A stretch of DNA of 64,000 nt from GCA-020343675 sp964462945 (GTDB lineage Bacteria > Planctomycetota > Phycisphaerae > Sedimentisphaerales > Anaerobacaceae): positions 1 through 64,000 of the forward strand of contig CAYWZW010000002.1 in assembly GCA_964462945.1 (NCBI GenBank), in the 5' to 3' direction. Position 1 is the first letter of the stretch. Each line of letters begins with the position of its first letter. Under the pieces are notes generated by a model, which worked only from the letters and a program-made list of their open reading frames with translations, ran no database searches and was not told where the DNA came from. The translations under genes were made by a program, and so were the position numbers. Positions 52,826-61,686 of the stretch are shown here, piece by piece.

Positions 52826-53407
52826 ATGACGGCAGAAGCTTGGCAAAACGAGTCGGCGTTGGTCTGTGCAGCGCAGCGGCGCGATAAAGAGGCCCTGCAG
52901 CTCCTGCTGACGCGCAACTGGTCGTGGCTCAAAGGATTAGTCTTTAGCATCGTAGGTGATGCAGGCGAGATCGATGACGTCCTGCAGGATATTTGCGTCC
53001 GGGTGATCACAAAGATCGATACGCTGCGCGAGCCGGAGCGTTTTCGGCCCTGGCTGGCCGTGGTGGCCCGTCGGCAGGCCCTGCGGCACCGCCAGCAGAA
53101 AGCCCAAAGGCCAAGCCCGCTGCCCGAAGAGCTCACGCAGTTGAAGTGCGACCAGAAAGCCCAGTAGCTCCTTGAAAACGTGGAACAGAAGGAGCAGTAC
53201 CAGCAGATAGCGCAAGCCGTGCGGGCGCTGCCTGAGAAATACCGCCAAGTATTCATGCTGGAATACAGCAGCGACTTAACCTACGGGCAGATCGCCGAGA
53301 TACTGGATATACCCATCACGACCGTGCAGATTCGGCTCGTGCGGGCAAGGCGTATGATCCACGACCGAATAGCCAGTCGAGACAAGAATAAGGTGTGGAA
53401 AAAATGA
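52826..53407 (+). pseudogene. ECF sigma-70-family factor gene interrupted by an in-frame amber codon
   Basis: Reading through one TAG at 53165-53167 gives 193 codons, the usual ECF length. The first part (113 residues) carries sigma region 2 (GDAGEIDDVLQDICVRVITK, FRPWLAVVARRQALRH). After the TAG the same frame continues LLENVEQKEQ into sigma region 4 (ALPEKYRQVFMLEYSSDLTY, GQIAEILDIPITTVQIRLVR). TAG replaces a codon within the linker; CAG is the simplest ancestor. A GTG at 53180 could reinitiate region 4 alone, without a good ribosome site. Neighbouring genes end in TAG (53979, 54987), so amber is a normal stop here. The end overlaps the anti-sigma start (ATGA). Confidence 0.85.
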
Positions 53408-53979
53408 ATATGAATCAAGAAACGCTTGAGATACTGATCGGAAAGTACTTGGATGGTGAGATCACGCCGAGCGAGCAACGCATTTTGCAGGCGGAGCTGG
53501 ACAGCGATTCTCAGGCCAAGGAGCTGCTCGCAGGCCTGCAGGACTTACATGAGCGAAGTTCCGAGCTGGCGACCTCGCAGATTCTCGGGCACGGCAGAAC
53601 ATCCGGAGATATTTTCGAGCGAGCGTGGCAGCAGCAGGCGAAATACCCTTTTCATGCTGCGATAAAATGGGGCGGCTATATTCGGTTTGCAGCGGGGGTG
53701 GCGGCAGGACTTGCCATGGGTCTTGCGGTGCATTTTATCCTGTCCGTTGCTTCAACACCCCAAAGCGATCCGGCTCGGTCGAACGCGGTTGTGCAAAACA
53801 TGGCCGACCGGACGGGCATCGAGAGCCCGGCCTTCCCGCAACTTCCATCCGATCCCGTTGGAAACCCAATTCGCAACGTCGATTGGTACAGCTTCACCGA
53901 CAAACAGGGCAATCAATGGCTCATTGAAGGATTCCGGGAGAATATCGCCCGGCCCGCCGCTTATTACGCAGACCTGTAG
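53404..53979 (+). CDS. Putative anti-sigma factor, single-span membrane protein
   Basis: 191 residues. The cytoplasmic N-terminal ~85 residues are helical and acidic (LEILIGKYLDGEITPSEQRI), the kind of segment anti-sigma factors use to hold sigma regions 2 and 4; no zinc-binding HxxxCxxC motif is visible. A membrane helix follows (FAAGVAAGLAMGLAVHFIL, residues ~97-117), then a ~70-residue outer part. Its ATG overlaps the sigma stop by four bases, a typical coupled sigma/anti-sigma pair. AAGGTG is suitably spaced. Confidence 0.72.
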   Translation: MNMNQETLEILIGKYLDGEITPSEQRILQAELDSDSQAKELLAGLQDLHERSSELATSQILGHGRTSGDIFERAWQQQAKYPFHAAIKWGGYIRFAAGVAAGLAMGLAVHFILSVASTPQSDPARSNAVVQNMADRTGIESPAFPQLPSDPVGNPIRNVDWYSFTDKQGNQWLIEGFRENIARPAAYYADL

Positions 53980-54015
53980 AATGTAACGGAAAGTCTGATT
54001 AGGAAAGGAAAAACC

Positions 54016-54987
54016 ATGAAAACAAGAAATGTAGCGATAATACTTGCAGTAGTGTTTTGCTCGGCCGGTACGGCACTCTGCGGCGATTCGCAAACAGCCG
54101 GCAAGCCCCCTTGGATGGGGGTGCTCCTGGACACGACGCCTCTGCCCGACCTGTTGGTTAAGCACCTGGCCCTTTCACCCGGCCAGGGCGTGCGGATAGG
54201 GAACGTGCACCGCGGCAGCCCCGCAGATAAGGCCGGGCTGGAACGGGACGACATCATCATCGGCTACCAGGGAAAAGACGTGGATGACTACGATACGTTT
54301 GTCGATAACGTGCGCAAAGCCGGCGCAGGCACGGAAGTCTCGCTGGCGATTATCCACCTGGGGGAACGCCGAACTGTCAAGCTCACGCTCGAACCTGTCA
54401 CGGATAATCTGGATTTGAAATACCCCCCTGAGCCGCAGATTGTGCAATCGTGGCGTCCGGGGAAGGTCTTCCGCCTCAGACCCGGAGACAACGACTGGAT
54501 CGAGATACTGCGGGATGGCGTGCCGCAAGATCTCGACCTGGACGTCAACCTGGACCTGAGAAGATTCTTCAGGGAGCTGTACACGTATCACCATTCGGAC
54601 GGCGAAAGCTACACCATCACCATTGAGGGCAATCCCGATGACGAAGATGCGACAATCACGGTTCGCGCCGGCGATGCTGAATACAAGACCACACCCAAAA
54701 AGATCGACAAGCTGCCTGAGAAGTACCGTGAGCCTGCCGAGCAAGCCCTGAAAGATGCCAGAAAGGCCTCCACTGAGACCAAAGCGGATCGGCCTTCCTG
54801 GTGGCGCAGGCCATCCAATTGGAGGTCCTACATGGACAAGCTGCGGCCCGGCAGCACTCCTGCGGCACCACCGTCAGGGCCGGACGGCCAGATGTTCGAC
54901 AAAATACAGAAGCAGATGCGCGAATTACAGCAGCGTTTGGATAGATTGGAGAAACACCAGAGGGAAATGCTCGATTCCAAAGCGTAG
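54016..54987 (+). CDS. Exported PDZ-domain protein
   Basis: 323 residues. Signal peptide MKTRNVAIILAVVFCSAGTALC. A PDZ domain occupies residues ~30-125, with the peptide-binding loop and core VRIGNVHRGSPADKAGLERD, DIIIGYQGKDVDDYDTF and ERRTVKLTLEP, as in the PDZ parts of DegP/RseP proteins. There is no protease domain. The middle is strand-rich and the C-terminus is a coiled coil (FDKIQKQMRELQQRLDRLEK). It lies 36 bases after the anti-sigma gene with a good AAAGGA site, suggesting it senses or tethers misfolded envelope peptides in the same circuit. Confidence 0.85.
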   Translation: MKTRNVAIILAVVFCSAGTALCGDSQTAGKPPWMGVLLDTTPLPDLLVKHLALSPGQGVRIGNVHRGSPADKAGLERDDIIIGYQGKDVDDYDTFVDNVRKAGAGTEVSLAIIHLGERRTVKLTLEPVTDNLDLKYPPEPQIVQSWRPGKVFRLRPGDNDWIEILRDGVPQDLDLDVNLDLRRFFRELYTYHHSDGESYTITIEGNPDDEDATITVRAGDAEYKTTPKKIDKLPEKYREPAEQALKDARKASTETKADRPSWWRRPSNWRSYMDKLRPGSTPAAPPSGPDGQMFDKIQKQMRELQQRLDRLEKHQREMLDSKA

Positions 54988-55041
54988 ATGCGTGGATGAG
55001 TAGATGAGACAACGCATTTACGCATACATGCATCAACACAT

Positions 55042-56394
55042 TCACGCTTTCGGGGATTCTTTGCCTAACATTTTCTTGCTTCGCAGGATGTGGTGGTAGT
55101 GCTGGGCAAAGCGGTGGGCTTCGTCACGGACGTATTGCAGGAGCTTGCGAGCGGGCGAATTGGCAGGCAGATTCAGCGGCTTGTTCTGGCCTTGCAGGTA
55201 GATTTCTTCTTCCCGCTTGGCGATGGAGGCGATTTTTACCGCCGGCGCCTTCATTTCCAGCAGGGCTTTCTGGGCGGCTCTCAGGTGGCCCAGGCCGCCG
55301 TCAATCAGCACCAGGTCAGGCCAGAGCTCCTCGCCCCGCAGCGCATACTTGTATCGGCGTTTCACCACTTCGGCAATCATCGCATAATCGTCGATGCCCT
55401 TCACGGTCTTTATCTTGAATCTCCGGTAGCCGCTTCTGAAGGGCCGGCCGTCGATGAACTTAACTAATGACCCGACCGCTTCGGCGCCGGCGATATTGGC
55501 CACATCGATCCCCTCGATAATCCGGACAGGCTCGGCCGTTTGCAGCAATTCCCGCAGCCGGACAAGGGCTTCGGTCGGATCGCCAGCAAAGACTTCCGGC
55601 TGGACGTTTTCATCGGGCGTACCCCGGCGGTCGAGCCTCTCAATCAGCCTGATACGGTCGCGGAACATCGCGGCCTTCTCGTATTCCAATGCCTCGGAGG
55701 CTTCGGCCATCTGCTTTCTTAACTGCCGAAGGACCGTTGACCGCTTCGAGCGAAGAAATTTGACCAGGTCGGCAATGATCTTCTTATATTCGAGCTTGTC
55801 GATCCTGGCGGCACAGGGCGCGACGCACTGCTTGATGCTGTGCAGAAGGCAGGGCCGGAAGAACTTACGCTTCGGATCGGCTTCTCTAATGTCCAGCGTG
55901 CAGGTACGAAACTTGAATATCTTCTGCAGAACGACCAGAACGCCTCGCAGGTCTTTGGCGCCGGCGAAAGGCCCGAACAAGCGGCTGCCGGAAGATCGAG
56001 GTTTCCGGGTGATATAGACGCCCGGATAATCTTCGCGGGTCGTGATTTCCAGATATGGGAACGTTTTATCATCAACAAGGTCGGTATTATAGGGCGGGCG
56101 GATATCTTTAACCAGACGGGCCTCAGCGAGCACCGCTTCAACCTCGTTTGAAGTCTCCAGAAAATCCACGGCCTCGACTTTGCCTATCATCTCTGCGATC
56201 TTCGGCCCGCGCGATGCTGTCAGGTCCGCACCCTGCTGAAAATAGCTCGCCACTCGTGAACGTAGATTCTTCGCTTTGCCAATGTAAAGGACAAGGTCCG
56301 CCGAGCCTTTCATAAAGTAGAGACCCGGCCCCGCCGGGAAGTCTTTTACTCGCCTGCGAATCGTCTCGAATTTGCCGTTCATTTCAGCCGACAT
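55042..56394 (-). CDS. uvrC: Excinuclease ABC subunit C, short form
   Basis: 450 residues; standard UvrC is about 600. UvrC makes both incisions in nucleotide excision repair. The GIY-YIG nuclease is complete (GLYFMKGS, LYIGKAKNLRSRVASYF, and the Glu in NEVEAVLAEARLVK). A cysteine-rich segment (FFRPCLLHSIKQCVAPC) and a UVR motif (MAEASEALEYEKAAMFRDR) follow. The RNase H-like 5' nuclease retains its acids and His (GIDVANIAG, PDLVLIDGGLGHL, RDEAHRFAQHYHH). The protein stops shortly after, so the C-terminal tandem helix-hairpin-helix DNA-binding domain is missing. Confidence 0.93.
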   Translation of the reverse strand: MSAEMNGKFETIRRRVKDFPAGPGLYFMKGSADLVLYIGKAKNLRSRVASYFQQGADLTASRGPKIAEMIGKVEAVDFLETSNEVEAVLAEARLVKDIRPPYNTDLVDDKTFPYLEITTREDYPGVYITRKPRSSGSRLFGPFAGAKDLRGVLVVLQKIFKFRTCTLDIREADPKRKFFRPCLLHSIKQCVAPCAARIDKLEYKKIIADLVKFLRSKRSTVLRQLRKQMAEASEALEYEKAAMFRDRIRLIERLDRRGTPDENVQPEVFAGDPTEALVRLRELLQTAEPVRIIEGIDVANIAGAEAVGSLVKFIDGRPFRSGYRRFKIKTVKGIDDYAMIAEVVKRRYKYALRGEELWPDLVLIDGGLGHLRAAQKALLEMKAPAVKIASIAKREEEIYLQGQNKPLNLPANSPARKLLQYVRDEAHRFAQHYHHILRSKKMLGKESPKA

Positions 56395-56586
56395 GTCTTT
56401 ATCTTAACACCAATGTGCGATTACCAAAAACACATTGCCACGCGCGAAAATTTTTTTTCTCCATAGACTCAGTATCCGCAAGGACTAAGAACAAAGCGAA
56501 AAAAATTGCGCCAAAAAAATCGCATTTGGGTCTTTACACGTCACCAAATTGTCATTAATCTGCCGATACTTATTTTACCGGTTTGA

Positions 56587-56602
56587 CCACTATATCTGGC
56601 GT
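56587..56602 (+). promoter_or_regulatory. NrdR-like box 1
   Basis: CCACTATATCTGGCGT matches 12 of 16 positions of the palindromic NrdR box pattern ACACTATATATAGTGT, taken from general knowledge of the family. It starts exactly 30 bases before box 2, about three helical turns, the spacing expected for cooperative NrdR binding. Confidence 0.55.
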
Positions 56603-56616
56603 AGTCCCCGGTCATT

Positions 56617-56632
56617 ATTCTATATATAGTGT
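56617..56632 (+). promoter_or_regulatory. NrdR-like box 2
   Basis: ATTCTATATATAGTGT matches 14 of 16 positions of the NrdR box pattern. It lies 28 bases before the nrdJ ATG and downstream of the candidate promoter, so binding would block initiation or early elongation. Confidence 0.65.
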
Positions 56633-56660
56633 GGCGTTTTTTTCGCATGGAGGCGCGTAC

Positions 56661-59600
56661 ATGGCTCATAAATTTGACCCTGAGAACCCTTTCAGAACTG
56701 AGCAGTCGAAATCGGAAACAGCTATGAAAGCCTCCAAATCCATGGGGTTAAAGATAGAACACTTCTTCTCGACGCCGGGCGTGCATCCCTTTGACCAGCT
56801 CGAATGGGAAGTACGTTCCGCCAAGATTACCGGGGACAGCGGACAGGCCGTCTTTGAGCAGGATAATACTGAGGTTCCGGTTTCCTGGAGCCAACTGGCG
56901 ACAAAGGTGGTGGCGAGCAAATACTTCTACGGCGACGTTGAATCCGGCCAGAGAGAGCACTCCGTAAAGCAGCTTGTCCATCGCGTCTGCAAAGCTATTG
57001 CCGACAGAGGCAGAAAAGACGGCTACTTCGCCACGGACGACGATGCCGAAGTATTCTACAACGAATTGGCCTGGCTGTGCGTGAATCAGTGCGGGGCATT
57101 CAATTCCCCCGTGTGGTTCAACGTGGGTCTTTTCGACGTGTATGGCGTGCACGGCAGCAAGCATAATTTCCGCTGGGACCCGAAGCGTAAAGAAGCCGTG
57201 GCCTGTGAGAACAGCTATGAATATCCGCAGGCTTCCGCCTGTTTTATCCAATCGGTGAAGGACTCGATGGAAGACATCATGCGCCTGGCGACGAGCGAAG
57301 CCATGCTGTTCAAACACGGCTCCGGCACCGGAACCGACCTTTCAACGCTGCGAAGCAGCAAAGAGAAGCTCTCCGGCGGAGGAAAGCCGTCGGGTCCTTT
57401 GAGCTTCATGAGGGTCTATGACCAGATCGCCGCGGTGATTAAGTCGGGAGGCAAGACCCGCCGGGCGGCGAAAATGCAGTCGCTCAAGGTCACCCATCCT
57501 GACATTCGAGAATTCATTACCTGCAAGACGGAGGAAGAGAAGAAAGCCTGGACGCTGATCGAGGCCGGCTACGACGGCGACCACAACAACCAAGCGTATG
57601 ACAGCGTCATGTTCCAGAATTCCAATCTCTCGGTGCGCGTGACCGATGAGTTTATGCAGGCGGTGGAAAAAGACGCTCCCTGGGCGACCTACGCCGTGAC
57701 GACGGGCGAAAAGATGGCGGAGTACTCAGCACGCGAGCTGATGCAGTTGATTGCCGAGGGAACAAGGGTTTGCGGCGACCCGGGTCTGCAATACCACAGC
57801 ACGATCAACCGCTGGCATACCTGTCCGAACTGCGGCCCGATTAACGCCTCAAACCCGTGCAGCGAATACATGTTCGTGGACGATTCGGCCTGCAACCTTG
57901 CTTCATTGAATCTTATGAAGTTCCGTAGAGAGGACGGCTCCTTTGACGTTCGCAGCTTCAGGAAAGCGATTCGCCTGTTCATCATCGCTCAAGAGATATT
58001 AGTCGATGGCGGAAGCTATCCGGACAAGGCCATCGCGGTCAACAGCCATTTGTTCCGCCCGCTCGGCCTGGGCTTTGCCAACCTGGGCTCACTCGTGATG
58101 AGTCTGGCGCTTCCTTATGATTCCGACCAGGCGCGGGCGATCGCCGGTGCTGTCAGCGCTATTATGACGGGCGCCGCCTACGCGACAAGCGCTGAAATAG
58201 CCTCCATAATGGGACCTTTCGAGCAATTTCTGAACAATCGAGAGGCGATGCTCAAGGTCATCAATATGCACCGCCAGCGTGCTTGCGACCTGCCGGAATC
58301 TCATTGTCCCGACTACCTCCGTGATGCCGCTAAGGATGCCTGGGACCAGGCCCTTGACGCCGGCTCCAAAGTGGGCCTGCGCAACGCTCAGGTAACCGTC
58401 ATTGCACCTACGGGAACGATCGGCTTTCTGATGGATTGTGATACGACCGGCATCGAGCCGGATATCGCGCTGGTCAAGTACAAGCTGCTGGCGGGCGGCG
58501 GAATGCTCAAGCTCGTGAACAAGACCGTACCGATGGCTCTCGAAAGGCTTGGCTACAGCGCCGATGAGATCAAATCCATCTGCGACTACATAGACGAGAA
58601 TGAGACGATCGAGGGTGCGGAAAAACTCAATCCCGACCATTTGCCCGTTTTTGATTGTGCCTTCAAGCCCCGCAACGGCAAGAGATATATCCATTATATG
58701 GCTCATCTGAGAATGATGGCGGCGGTCCAGCCGTTCATATCCGGCGCCATAAGCAAAACCATAAACATGCCGAAAGAAAGCACAACCGAAGATATTGCCG
58801 CCGCTTACACGGAAGGCTGGAAGCTCGGGCTCAAGGCCGTTGCCATCTATCGGGACGGCTCGAAGAGGCTTCAGCCGGTTTCTACCGAAAAACATAAGGG
58901 CGCCAAGGCGAAGGCCGCCGCAGAAGCACCTGCTGCGGGCCGGCCCTTCCGCCGCCGGCTGCCCGATACCCGACAAAGCATTACCCACAAGTTCTCCGTC
59001 GCAGGACATGAAGGCTACCTGACGGTGGGGCTATACGAGGATGGTCAGCCTGGTGAGTTGTTTATCACCATGGCCAAGGAGGGCAGCACCGTCGGGGGCC
59101 TCATGGATGTGATCGGCACGTGCACTTCAATGGCATTGCAATACGGCGTACCGCTGATCACGTTAGTGGACAAGTTCCGCCACGCCCGGTTCGAGCCGTC
59201 GGGCATGACGTCGAATCGCAATATTCCCTTTGCAAAGAGCCTCATCGACTACATTTTCTGCTGGTTAGGGTGTCAATTCATACCCGGCTATGCGGACAAG
59301 AACACCCCCAATAGGACAGCCGTTTCCGGCACGCCGGAGAACAAAAACACAACGACGGCAAAGAAGCTGGTCGAGAAAACCAAGGACCTGGCACAGAAAA
59401 TCGCCGAGGTTAAGGTGCTCAAGCGAGAGGGCAAGAAACCCTCGATTCAAGAGCCGGTGGCTGAAGAGGCCCCTGCTGAGCCGAAAGGCAGATTTGCCGG
59501 TCTGGCGAATCGGATCAGCGTCCTGGTCGGTTCGGCCGTGACGGACGAATCAGATGCGATTCAGTCTGAGGCCAGAATGTTGGAGCAGTTCAACGCCCAA

Positions 59601-59714
59601 TTTGCACATTTCCCTGACGATGCCCCGGCGTGCGATGTTTGCGGCTCAATCACCGTCCGAAACGGAACCTGCTACAAATGCTACAACTGCGGCAACTCCA
59701 TGGGCTGCTCATAG
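56661..59714 (+). CDS. nrdJ: Vitamin B12-dependent ribonucleoside-diphosphate reductase (class II)
   Basis: About 1017 residues. It reduces ribonucleotides to deoxyribonucleotides using adenosylcobalamin. Recognised by SACFIQSVKDSM, the glycine-rich GSGTGTDLSTLRSSKEKLSG, SGGKTRRAAKMQSL, NPCSEYMFVDDSACNLASLN with the conserved cysteine, and APTGTIGFLMDCDTTGIEPD. The C-terminus carries a zinc-ribbon-like cysteine cluster (CDVCGSI, CYKCYNCGNSMGC) that may include the redox-active tail pair. Start at 56661 has GGAGG seven bases upstream; a longer frame would read through the NrdR boxes. Likely NrdR-regulated. Confidence 0.95.
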   Translation: MAHKFDPENPFRTEQSKSETAMKASKSMGLKIEHFFSTPGVHPFDQLEWEVRSAKITGDSGQAVFEQDNTEVPVSWSQLATKVVASKYFYGDVESGQREHSVKQLVHRVCKAIADRGRKDGYFATDDDAEVFYNELAWLCVNQCGAFNSPVWFNVGLFDVYGVHGSKHNFRWDPKRKEAVACENSYEYPQASACFIQSVKDSMEDIMRLATSEAMLFKHGSGTGTDLSTLRSSKEKLSGGGKPSGPLSFMRVYDQIAAVIKSGGKTRRAAKMQSLKVTHPDIREFITCKTEEEKKAWTLIEAGYDGDHNNQAYDSVMFQNSNLSVRVTDEFMQAVEKDAPWATYAVTTGEKMAEYSARELMQLIAEGTRVCGDPGLQYHSTINRWHTCPNCGPINASNPCSEYMFVDDSACNLASLNLMKFRREDGSFDVRSFRKAIRLFIIAQEILVDGGSYPDKAIAVNSHLFRPLGLGFANLGSLVMSLALPYDSDQARAIAGAVSAIMTGAAYATSAEIASIMGPFEQFLNNREAMLKVINMHRQRACDLPESHCPDYLRDAAKDAWDQALDAGSKVGLRNAQVTVIAPTGTIGFLMDCDTTGIEPDIALVKYKLLAGGGMLKLVNKTVPMALERLGYSADEIKSICDYIDENETIEGAEKLNPDHLPVFDCAFKPRNGKRYIHYMAHLRMMAAVQPFISGAISKTINMPKESTTEDIAAAYTEGWKLGLKAVAIYRDGSKRLQPVSTEKHKGAKAKAAAEAPAAGRPFRRRLPDTRQSITHKFSVAGHEGYLTVGLYEDGQPGELFITMAKEGSTVGGLMDVIGTCTSMALQYGVPLITLVDKFRHARFEPSGMTSNRNIPFAKSLIDYIFCWLGCQFIPGYADKNTPNRTAVSGTPENKNTTTAKKLVEKTKDLAQKIAEVKVLKREGKKPSIQEPVAEEAPAEPKGRFAGLANRISVLVGSAVTDESDAIQSEARMLEQFNAQFAHFPDDAPACDVCGSITVRNGTCYKCYNCGNSMGCS

Positions 59715-59816
59715 TCATTGACTATTGATGATTGATTATTGACATCCAATGGCGGATTTCGCCGAGGTTGGGCGCGATCTATTGTCTCTTCGCACCGGAG
59801 AAAGCACCCGAAATCT
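59715..59816. other. Short spacer with a degenerate TTGACTATTGATGATTG repeat
   Basis: The words TTGACTATTGATGATTGAT and TATTGAC are near-tandem variants of a 7-8-base unit, starting 8 bases after the nrdJ stop. This is another example of the degenerate word repeats found in this genome's spacers. Confidence 0.4.
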
Positions 59817-60254
59817 TCAATTCGCCTGACGAGGAACACGGCGCGCGACGCGGCAAAGGAGAACGACAAGGAGAACACCCTGGACAAGGCCCTCCGCAAA
59901 GTCGCCGAAAACGATCCAAAACAGTCCGGTTCGATGGTCCGGCGCCACGCCGGCGAAGAGGGCAATGATACCGATGACGGTCACTACTACGGTTCCAACA
60001 CCCAGGATCCAAATCAGGGGAAGATAGCGTCTTATATCAGCCGCGATGATGAAACACTGTAGTCCTACGAAGGCGTACATGAGCATCAGTACCCGTGCCA
60101 GATACGTCACCAGAATCCCCATCGACATTCCCGGCTCAACCTTGTGGATGAGAAACACCATCCAGGATTGAGGCATGATTGCGGCAACGAAAGCGGGGAT
60201 GGTCGTAAGGCCGATAAAACGCAGCAGCCATTTCAATCCGGATTCCGCCGTCAT
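59817..60254 (-). CDS. Small integral membrane protein
   Basis: 145 residues with about four hydrophobic segments (LLRFIGLTTIPAFVAAIM, LARVLMLMYAFVGLQCFII, LPLIWILGVGTVVVTVIGII, FAEGLVQGVLLVVLLC). No recognised family. The ATG at 60254 has GAGGAG five bases upstream; the longer frame to 60533 would overlap the preceding gene in another frame and has compositionally odd residues, so it is rejected. It follows the beta-helix protein gene by 28 bases and is probably cotranscribed with it. Confidence 0.72.
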   Translation of the reverse strand: MTAESGLKWLLRFIGLTTIPAFVAAIMPQSWMVFLIHKVEPGMSMGILVTYLARVLMLMYAFVGLQCFIIAADIRRYLPLIWILGVGTVVVTVIGIIALFAGVAPDHRTGLFWIVFGDFAEGLVQGVLLVVLLCRVARRVPRQAN

Positions 60255-60282
60255 AGTCTCCTCTCTGTACTGATTGCGTCCG

Positions 60283-61686
60283 TTATTTCCCGATGCCGTT
60301 TTTTTCGGCCGGCAGCACGTTGTCTGCGTGCCACTCGTAGGCGCCGATATCGATACCATTACCCTGGGGGCGGGCGATGCGGTCGCGGTCGAGTTTGGGC
60401 GCGTTGAGGTTACTGCCGGCGTCGATGGCCGCCGCGCCGGGCAGCAGGTGCAGGTTGAAGCGGCTCGCATCGACAAAGAAGGCGGCCGGATCTTCAATTC
60501 GCAGATTATTTTCTTCTCGTACACCTGCTGCATTACGGAAGTCCGTGGCGAGGTTGTTGCGGACCACGCAGTTGACCGGCGCCGTGCCGTTCTTGTGTTT
60601 GTCGATGCAAATCCAGGGTGGGCGGGGCGGGGTGCTGTTTTGATCCAGCACAGTATTATTGATCACCAGACAGTTGCGTGCGCCCCCCAAGGTGATGCCG
60701 TGCCAGTGATCGGTGATGATGACGTTGTTTTCAATGACCCAGTCCACAAAGGTGCCGTCGAAACAGCCGATGCCCTGCAGAGTCCCGCGATAGGGCTGGT
60801 TCGGGTCGTCATAATTGATGATGGTGTTTCCGCGGAGCACAACGCCAACGACTTGCCCGCTGCCTACGCCACCGGGGCCTACAGACCAGGACTGAAAGCC
60901 GTCGTCGTGATTGGCATTGACTTTGTAGCAATTCTTCACGGTGTTGTACTCGAAGGTGCAGTAGTCGCCGAGCCCGCGCAGACCGTCGCCCGCGAAGTTC
61001 TCCACCAGATTGCCGGTGATGAGAGAGTCGCTGGCCTCCACGGAAATGCCGAAGTTAACATTGAGCAGGCGATTGTCGCGGATTGTCATCCGTGTGCCGT
61101 CCACGTGGAATCCGTCGCAAGAGAGCCGGTCCCAGTCCTCGGCCGTCCAGGCGGAGGCGTCCGCCACCGAACGAAGCACGCAATGCTCCACCACAATGTC
61201 GTGGATGGGCCCGCGCCAACTGTGGCTTTCGAGGTGGGCGAGGGTGTGTCGCCGATAAGTCTCGCTGAACTCGGCACTGACGGTCAGCCCCCGGATCGTC
61301 CAGTAGGAGCCGGACCGGACATGCAAGGATGACAAACGCGGCGTATGACCTTCCGCGGCCGCCAAGGTGATGTTGCCAGGATTGTAGTACGTGTCGATCA
61401 GCAGCTCGCCATGGAATCCCGACCGCAGCCAAATCGTGTCGCCAGCCCGCACCGGCGCGCCGGCGTTCTTAGCCACGAGTTTGCTCTGCGGGCTGTAGGG
61501 AAGCTTATCCCACTGCCGTGATTCCACCATCCCGGCATCGAAAACCTCCTGGATCGTCCGCCAGGGCCGGTCCGCACTGCCGTCGCCAGCAGTACTGCCG
61601 TTCACCGGATCCATATAAAACTCGGCCGCATTCGCCCGTATCGGGACAAAACATAATCCAATACACAATAACAAGGTTCGTACCAT
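60283..61686 (-). CDS. Secreted right-handed beta-helix protein
   Basis: 467 residues. Signal peptide MVRTLLLCIGLCFVPIRANA. It begins FYMDPVNGSTAGDGSADRPW, the usual opening of secreted pectate-lyase-like and DUF1565 proteins, and continues with beta-helix rungs (MTIRDNRLLNVNFGISVE, SLITGNLVENFAGDGLRG, TFVDWVIENNVIITDHWHG). The end (GAAAIDAGSNLNAP, NGIDIGAYEW) is the choice-of-anchor Q-type motif seen at the end of many such proteins. No catalytic lyase residues can be assigned. GAGGAG precedes the ATG. Confidence 0.84.
   Translation of the reverse strand: MVRTLLLCIGLCFVPIRANAAEFYMDPVNGSTAGDGSADRPWRTIQEVFDAGMVESRQWDKLPYSPQSKLVAKNAGAPVRAGDTIWLRSGFHGELLIDTYYNPGNITLAAAEGHTPRLSSLHVRSGSYWTIRGLTVSAEFSETYRRHTLAHLESHSWRGPIHDIVVEHCVLRSVADASAWTAEDWDRLSCDGFHVDGTRMTIRDNRLLNVNFGISVEASDSLITGNLVENFAGDGLRGLGDYCTFEYNTVKNCYKVNANHDDGFQSWSVGPGGVGSGQVVGVVLRGNTIINYDDPNQPYRGTLQGIGCFDGTFVDWVIENNVIITDHWHGITLGGARNCLVINNTVLDQNSTPPRPPWICIDKHKNGTAPVNCVVRNNLATDFRNAAGVREENNLRIEDPAAFFVDASRFNLHLLPGAAAIDAGSNLNAPKLDRDRIARPQGNGIDIGAYEWHADNVLPAEKNGIGK

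Larger units (their letters stand above)
56395..56660. promoter_or_regulatory. Divergent uvrC/nrdJ intergenic region
   Basis: AT-rich. It holds a candidate plus-strand promoter, TTGTCA (56549-56554) with TATTTT (56571-56576), followed by two NrdR-like boxes and the ribosome binding site GGAGG of nrdJ. No B12 riboswitch hallmark (B12 box) was found. Confidence 0.5.

Noticed and set aside
53165..53167. Amber codon read as an amino acid (recoding)
   Set aside because: Neighbouring intact genes use TAG as their true stop and there is no structured insertion element downstream; mutation is simpler.
56395..56660. Cobalamin riboswitch before the B12-dependent reductase
   Set aside because: No B12 box or suitable stem arrangement; the NrdR-like boxes explain the conserved bases better.
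59817..60533. Longer 238-residue form of the small membrane protein
   Set aside because: The extra 93 residues overlap the upstream beta-helix gene in another frame and are compositionally odd; a good ribosome site supports 60254.
60274..61332. Plus-strand open frame of 352 codons
   Set aside because: Antisense to the beta-helix protein, which has a signal peptide, rungs and a ribosome binding site.
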